Shown: positions 4,807 to 8,582 of the stretch, piece after piece
How the letters are laid out: every line of letters starts with the position of its first letter
Position numbering within the stretch: position 1 is the first letter of the stretch
Assembly: GCA_934661765.1 (NCBI GenBank)
Contig: CAKUJT010000099.1
Span: 1-8,582 of the forward strand
From: an uncultured Senegalimassilia sp.
GTDB lineage: Bacteria; Actinomycetota; Coriobacteriia; Coriobacteriales; Eggerthellaceae
DNA length: 8,582 nucleotides
Reading direction: 5' to 3'
Notes under the pieces: model-generated
What the model was told of the DNA's origin: nothing
The model's database searches: none
The model's input: only the letters and a program-made list of their open reading frames with translations
Position numbers and translations under genes: made by a program

Positions 4807-7011
4807 ATGTCGACTATCGGCCTTATGGGCCTGCTGGTGGCGTTCGCCGGCGTGGCCGTATCGGTGCTGTGCCTGCTTGCGGGCGCGATTTTGGGGCGCA
4901 AGGGGGAAAGCTCGCTTGGCGAGACCCTGACATGGGGCGGGCATATCGCCTCCATCCTGACCACGGCGGCGCTCACCGTATGCTGCGGCATCCTGGTGTA
5001 CTGCTTCTTCGCGGGCGATTACTCCATCGAGTACGTGCTCAAGCAGCACAGCAACGCCGAAGGCACGCTCGGCTGGCTGTTCAAGCTGTCCGGCCTGTGG
5101 GCCGGCCGCGAGGGCTCGCTGCTGTTCTGGGCATGGCTTATCAGCGTGTTCAACTCCGTGGTGGCCCTTCGCGACCTGAAAAGCCCGCGCAAGCTTGACT
5201 CCATGGCGCTTATGGTGTCGCAGCTGGTGCTGGCGGCGTTCGTGGGCGTGCTGCTGTTCAGCGAGAGCAACATGCCGTTCACGGTCACGCCTCAGAAGTA
5301 CTACAACGCCGACGGCTCGCTGACCAATGCGGCCAGCATGCTGGGTATGAACTCTCTGTTGGAGCATTGGGCCATGGCCATCCATCCGCCCACCTTGTTC
5401 GTGGGCTATGCGGGCCTGACCATCCCGTTCGCCTATGCCATCGCCGCGCTCATCGTGAACGACCCGTCCAGGGAATGGGTGGTGCGCAGCCAGCGCTACG
5501 CCCTGTTCTCGTGGCTGTTCCTGGGCATTGGCATCGGCCTGGGCGCCGTGTGGGCCTACGTGGTGCTCGGCTGGGGCGGCTATTGGGGCTGGGATGCCGT
5601 GGAAAACGCCAGCTTGCTGTCGTGGCTGGTGGGCGTGGCGCTCATCCATAGCTTCACCGTGTACCGCCAGCGCGGCGCGTTCAAGCGTTGGAGCGTCATG
5701 TGCGCCTGCATCACGTTCGCGTTCGTCATCGTGGGCACGTTCATCTCCCGTTCGGGCCTGGTGCAGTCCGTGCACGCCTTCGAGGGCGACCCGGTGTCGC
5801 TCGTGCTGTTCGGCGCGCTCATCGTCGTGGCGCTGCTGGCCGGCATCGTGGGCCTGGTCGTTCGCTGGAAGAGCTTCGGCCCGGCAGCCGACGGCTCCGA
5901 CGAGGTGGAGAACCTGCTGTCCAAGGAAGGCGCCTACTACTTCAACAACGTCATCATGGTGGTGTTCGCCACGTTGCTGGCGTACCTGACCGTGTCCTCG
6001 GCGCTGCCTGAGTTCCTGCCGTTCGGCGGTCAGACCGTGTCCTCGGGCACGTTCAACGCCATCGCCCGCCCGCTGGGTGTGGTGTACCTGGCCATTCTTG
6101 CGGTGTGCCCGCTGTTGGCCTGGGGCAAGACGCTGCGCTCGAAGTTCCTGAAGCAGGCGCGCATCCCCGCCATCTGCGCGCTGGTCCTGTTCGCGGTGCT
6201 GGCGGTGTACTGGGCCACGTACCTGGTGCCGAGCTACAACGCCATCATCGCCGCAGGCGGCACCGCCGCCGAAGAGCTGGCAAGCGATGGCCCCGCCTGG
6301 TACTACAACGGCTTGGCGCTCGTGGGCTTCTTCGTGGCGAGCATGCTGCTGTTCAACTCGCTGTTCATGTTGGGTCGCATCGTGCGCTCGTATAAGGAGT
6401 CGCATAGCTGCGGCGCCGTGGCGGCCTTCGGCGGGTGCCTGCGCAATCGCCCTGCAAGCTTCGGCGGCTTCCTGTCGCACGCGGCCATGGCCGTGATCCT
6501 GATCGGCCTGATCGGCTCGTCGATGTACGTGACGGAGAAGGTCGCCTACATCGGCTACGATGAGGCCACCGACACCGCTTCGGAGACCTTCCAGATCAAG
6601 GACTACACGCTTGAGTACGTGTCCAACTCCGTGACCGAGGTGAACAATGGCGACGTCATCATGTACACCGTGAACTACGATGCCTACAAGGACGGCGCCT
6701 TCATCGGCCAGGTCAGCCCGAGCGTGCAGCTGGCGCAGAAGACTCAGCAGCAGAAGCTGGTCGCGAGCGTCATCTCGCTGCCAACCGAGGATCTGTTCGT
6801 GGTGTACCGCGGCGTGAACAACGACGGCGCGTTCTCCATGGATGTGCGGGTCAATCCGCTCATCTCGCTGGTGTGGGCGGGCTTCGGGCTGCTCATGGTC
6901 GGCGTGTGCGTGGCGACGGCGGGCCGCAGGCGCGCCAGCCGCAAGCTCACCGACGAGCAGCGTGCAGCCGCCGATGAAGCATCGGGCGAATCGGCGGAGA
7001 GCGCGGCATAG
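4807..7011 (+). CDS. ccmF: Cytochrome c haem lyase subunit CcmF
   Basis: Large polytopic membrane protein (734 residues; family usually 630-680) that receives haem from CcmE and attaches it to the CxxCH motif of apocytochromes c outside the membrane. The WWD signature for binding CcmE-haem is at 256-273 (WGGYWGWDAVENASLLSW). The four expected haem-ligand histidines are present: external H193 (IHPPTLFVGY) and H323 (RSGLVQSVHAF), and membrane-embedded H281 (ALIHS) and H558 (FLSHAAMAV). Other family blocks are LWAGREGSLLFWAW (97-110) and, before the last membrane helix, VNPLISLVWAGFGLLMVGV (682-700). Residues about 572-680 form the external domain between the last two helices. The protein ends in a charged Ala/Glu-rich cytoplasmic tail of about 30 residues, which accounts for part of the extra length. 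ATG start with GGAAGAGG at 4791-4798. Translation is probably linked to ccmE, 15 bases upstream. Confidence 0.96.
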   Translation: MSTIGLMGLLVAFAGVAVSVLCLLAGAILGRKGESSLGETLTWGGHIASILTTAALTVCCGILVYCFFAGDYSIEYVLKQHSNAEGTLGWLFKLSGLWAGREGSLLFWAWLISVFNSVVALRDLKSPRKLDSMALMVSQLVLAAFVGVLLFSESNMPFTVTPQKYYNADGSLTNAASMLGMNSLLEHWAMAIHPPTLFVGYAGLTIPFAYAIAALIVNDPSREWVVRSQRYALFSWLFLGIGIGLGAVWAYVVLGWGGYWGWDAVENASLLSWLVGVALIHSFTVYRQRGAFKRWSVMCACITFAFVIVGTFISRSGLVQSVHAFEGDPVSLVLFGALIVVALLAGIVGLVVRWKSFGPAADGSDEVENLLSKEGAYYFNNVIMVVFATLLAYLTVSSALPEFLPFGGQTVSSGTFNAIARPLGVVYLAILAVCPLLAWGKTLRSKFLKQARIPAICALVLFAVLAVYWATYLVPSYNAIIAAGGTAAEELASDGPAWYYNGLALVGFFVASMLLFNSLFMLGRIVRSYKESHSCGAVAAFGGCLRNRPASFGGFLSHAAMAVILIGLIGSSMYVTEKVAYIGYDEATDTASETFQIKDYTLEYVSNSVTEVNNGDVIMYTVNYDAYKDGAFIGQVSPSVQLAQKTQQQKLVASVISLPTEDLFVVYRGVNNDGAFSMDVRVNPLISLVWAGFGLLMVGVCVATAGRRRASRKLTDEQRAAADEASGESAESAA

Positions 7012-7027
7012 GCACCCGAAGCCGGCG

Positions 7028-7063
7028 CGCCGCTCGCGCGGCGATCGCGTTTTGCGTTAGACT
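7028..7063 (+). promoter_or_regulatory. Hairpin and -10-like element between ccmF and ccmA
   Basis: In the 101-base gap, CGCCGC (7028-7033) pairs with GCGGCG (7038-7043) around a TCGC loop; a four-T run follows only after a gap, at 7050-7053, so any termination would be weak. TAGACT (7058-7063), the same hexamer and flanking GG as before apeB, lies 49 bases before the ccmA start. No -35 is visible. This could be a weak internal terminator or promoter, or neither. Confidence 0.2.
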
Positions 7064-7096
7064 GGCGTGCAAAGTGCTCGCACGCATCCAAGATGC

Positions 7097-7109
7097 AGGG
7101 GAAGGGGGG
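7097..7109 (+). promoter_or_regulatory. Ribosome binding site fixing the ccmA start at 7113
   Basis: The purine run AGGGGAAGGGGGG ends three bases before the ATG at 7113. The frame is open to a GTG at 7074, but that codon lacks a binding site and would add 13 residues with no family match. Confidence 0.75.
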
Positions 7110-7112
7110 CCG

Positions 7113-7832
<720 letters not shown>

Positions 7833-8582
7833 ATGGCGCGTAAGCCAAGCACGGGCGCCGATCGGGCGCGCGCCGGTCAGGTGGCCCTGAGCGTGCCCAG
7901 CACGTTCGCCCAGTATAAAACCCTGCTTGCGAAAGACCTGCAGCAGGAGTTCCGCACCAAGGAGATGCTCACGTCCATGGGCATCTACGCGCTGCTCGTG
8001 CTCATCGTGTACGGCGCGGCGCTCGGGCAGACGGCTCAGGCGACCGACGTGCTGCAGCTTTCCGGCGGCCTTCTGTGGGCGCTCATCGTGTTCACGTCGC
8101 TGCTGGGCTTGAACCGCTCGTTCAACCACGAGAAGGAGCAGGGCTGCATGGAGGGTATCTTGCTCGTGCCCATGGACCGCAGCGTGATCTTTCTGGCGAA
8201 GGCAACCTCGAACCTGCTGTTTCTGCTGGTGGTAGAGGTGATCGCCGTGCCGCTGTTCTGGTTCTTCTTCCTGACCACCGCCCAGCCCGGCCCGGATTTC
8301 ATGCTCATGGCGGTGCCGCTAGCGGTGGGCACCATAGGCGTGGCGGGCATCGGCACGCTGCTGTCCACCATCACCGTGAACACGCGCGGCAAGGACGTCA
8401 TGCTCGCCGTGCTGTTCGTGCCGCTGATTTTCCCGCTGCTCTACGCATGCGCGTCGGCGACTACCGCCGTGGTGGTGGGCGCCGAGGGGTATCTCGACGT
8501 GTTCGCGCAGTCGATGGCGCTTGCCGGCGGCTACGACGTCATCATGCTGCTGGTCAGCTGGGTTCTGTACGATTTCGTTATC
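7833..8582 (+). CDS. ccmB: Haem-exporter ABC permease subunit CcmB (C-terminus cut by window edge)
   Basis: Membrane subunit that pairs with CcmA. The open frame of 250 codons runs to the window end with no stop. Since CcmB proteins are about 220-230 residues and usually end soon after a final helix with a pattern like LYDFVIE, only a few codons are probably missing. Family features: the charged N-terminal helix LLAKDLQQEFRTKEM (31-45), then NHEKEQGCMEGILLVPMDRS (98-117), which matches the CcmB pattern E-x-GxxExLLLxPxDR, and AVGTIGVAGIGTLLSTITVNTRG (164-186). Six hydrophobic segments lie near 48-66, 79-94, 126-148, 156-181, 188-215 and 235-250. About 25 polar residues precede the first conserved segment, longer than usual; a GTG at 7881 is a possible alternative start. 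The chosen ATG directly follows the ccmA stop codon, with a G-rich run (7820-7824) eight bases before it. Confidence 0.92.
   Translation, partial: MARKPSTGADRARAGQVALSVPSTFAQYKTLLAKDLQQEFRTKEMLTSMGIYALLVLIVYGAALGQTAQATDVLQLSGGLLWALIVFTSLLGLNRSFNHEKEQGCMEGILLVPMDRSVIFLAKATSNLLFLLVVEVIAVPLFWFFFLTTAQPGPDFMLMAVPLAVGTIGVAGIGTLLSTITVNTRGKDVMLAVLFVPLIFPLLYACASATTAVVVGAEGYLDVFAQSMALAGGYDVIMLLVSWVLYDFVI

Noticed and set aside
4801..6480. Long open frame of 559 codons on the minus strand opposite ccmF
   Set aside because: It lies wholly within the strongly supported ccmF gene, is dominated by His, Gln, Arg and Ala as expected from the complement of GC-biased codons, and matches no known family.
7074..7112. 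Upstream extension of ccmA to the GTG at 7074
   Set aside because: The extra 13 residues have no family similarity and include the translated ribosome binding site of the better ATG start at 7113.

Overview
The window is GC-rich DNA (above 60% by eye) with strong G/C bias at third codon positions. It carries a system I (Ccm-type) cytochrome c maturation operon beside ordinary housekeeping genes. CcmE has the Cys-x3-Tyr haem-binding motif, and the gene order is ccmE-ccmF-ccmA-ccmB. Together with the overall protein flavour, this suggests an anaerobic high-GC actinobacterium of the class Coriobacteriia, most likely Eggerthellaceae (Eggerthella, Gordonibacter, Adlercreutzia or Slackia relatives). 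That placement is inferred from recognition and was not tested by a search.

Layout, left to right. At 1-183 on the minus strand is the start of a CrcB/Fluc fluoride channel gene that runs off the left edge. Divergent from it is an M18 zinc aminopeptidase (286-1677). A 154-base gap with a promoter-like motif and dyad symmetries leads into a DegV-family fatty-acid-binding protein with a TTG start (1832-2725), closed by a very good intrinsic terminator (2747-2790). A stand-alone LysR-type regulator follows (start corrected to 2935, end 3834), with its own terminator (3838-3881). About 245 bases without a gene precede the ccm operon: ccmE (4126-4791), ccmF (4807-7011), ccmA (start corrected to 7113, end 7832) and ccmB (7833 to beyond the right edge, nearly complete).

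How the genes work together. CcmA and CcmB form the ATPase and membrane parts of the ABC complex that, with CcmC (not in view, possibly just downstream), loads and releases haem on the chaperone CcmE outside the membrane. CcmF is the haem lyase that takes haem from CcmE and attaches it to apocytochrome c. No ccmC, ccmD, ccmG or ccmH is visible, but the window ends inside ccmB. The left-hand genes have no evident functional link to cytochrome maturation.

The most interesting observation is CcmE. It is about 220 residues long and appears to hold two successive OB-fold domains. The haem-binding CPSKY motif closes the first domain. The second stops just where a haem-binding motif would be expected. 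I found no tRNA, rRNA, CRISPR array, transposase or prophage gene.
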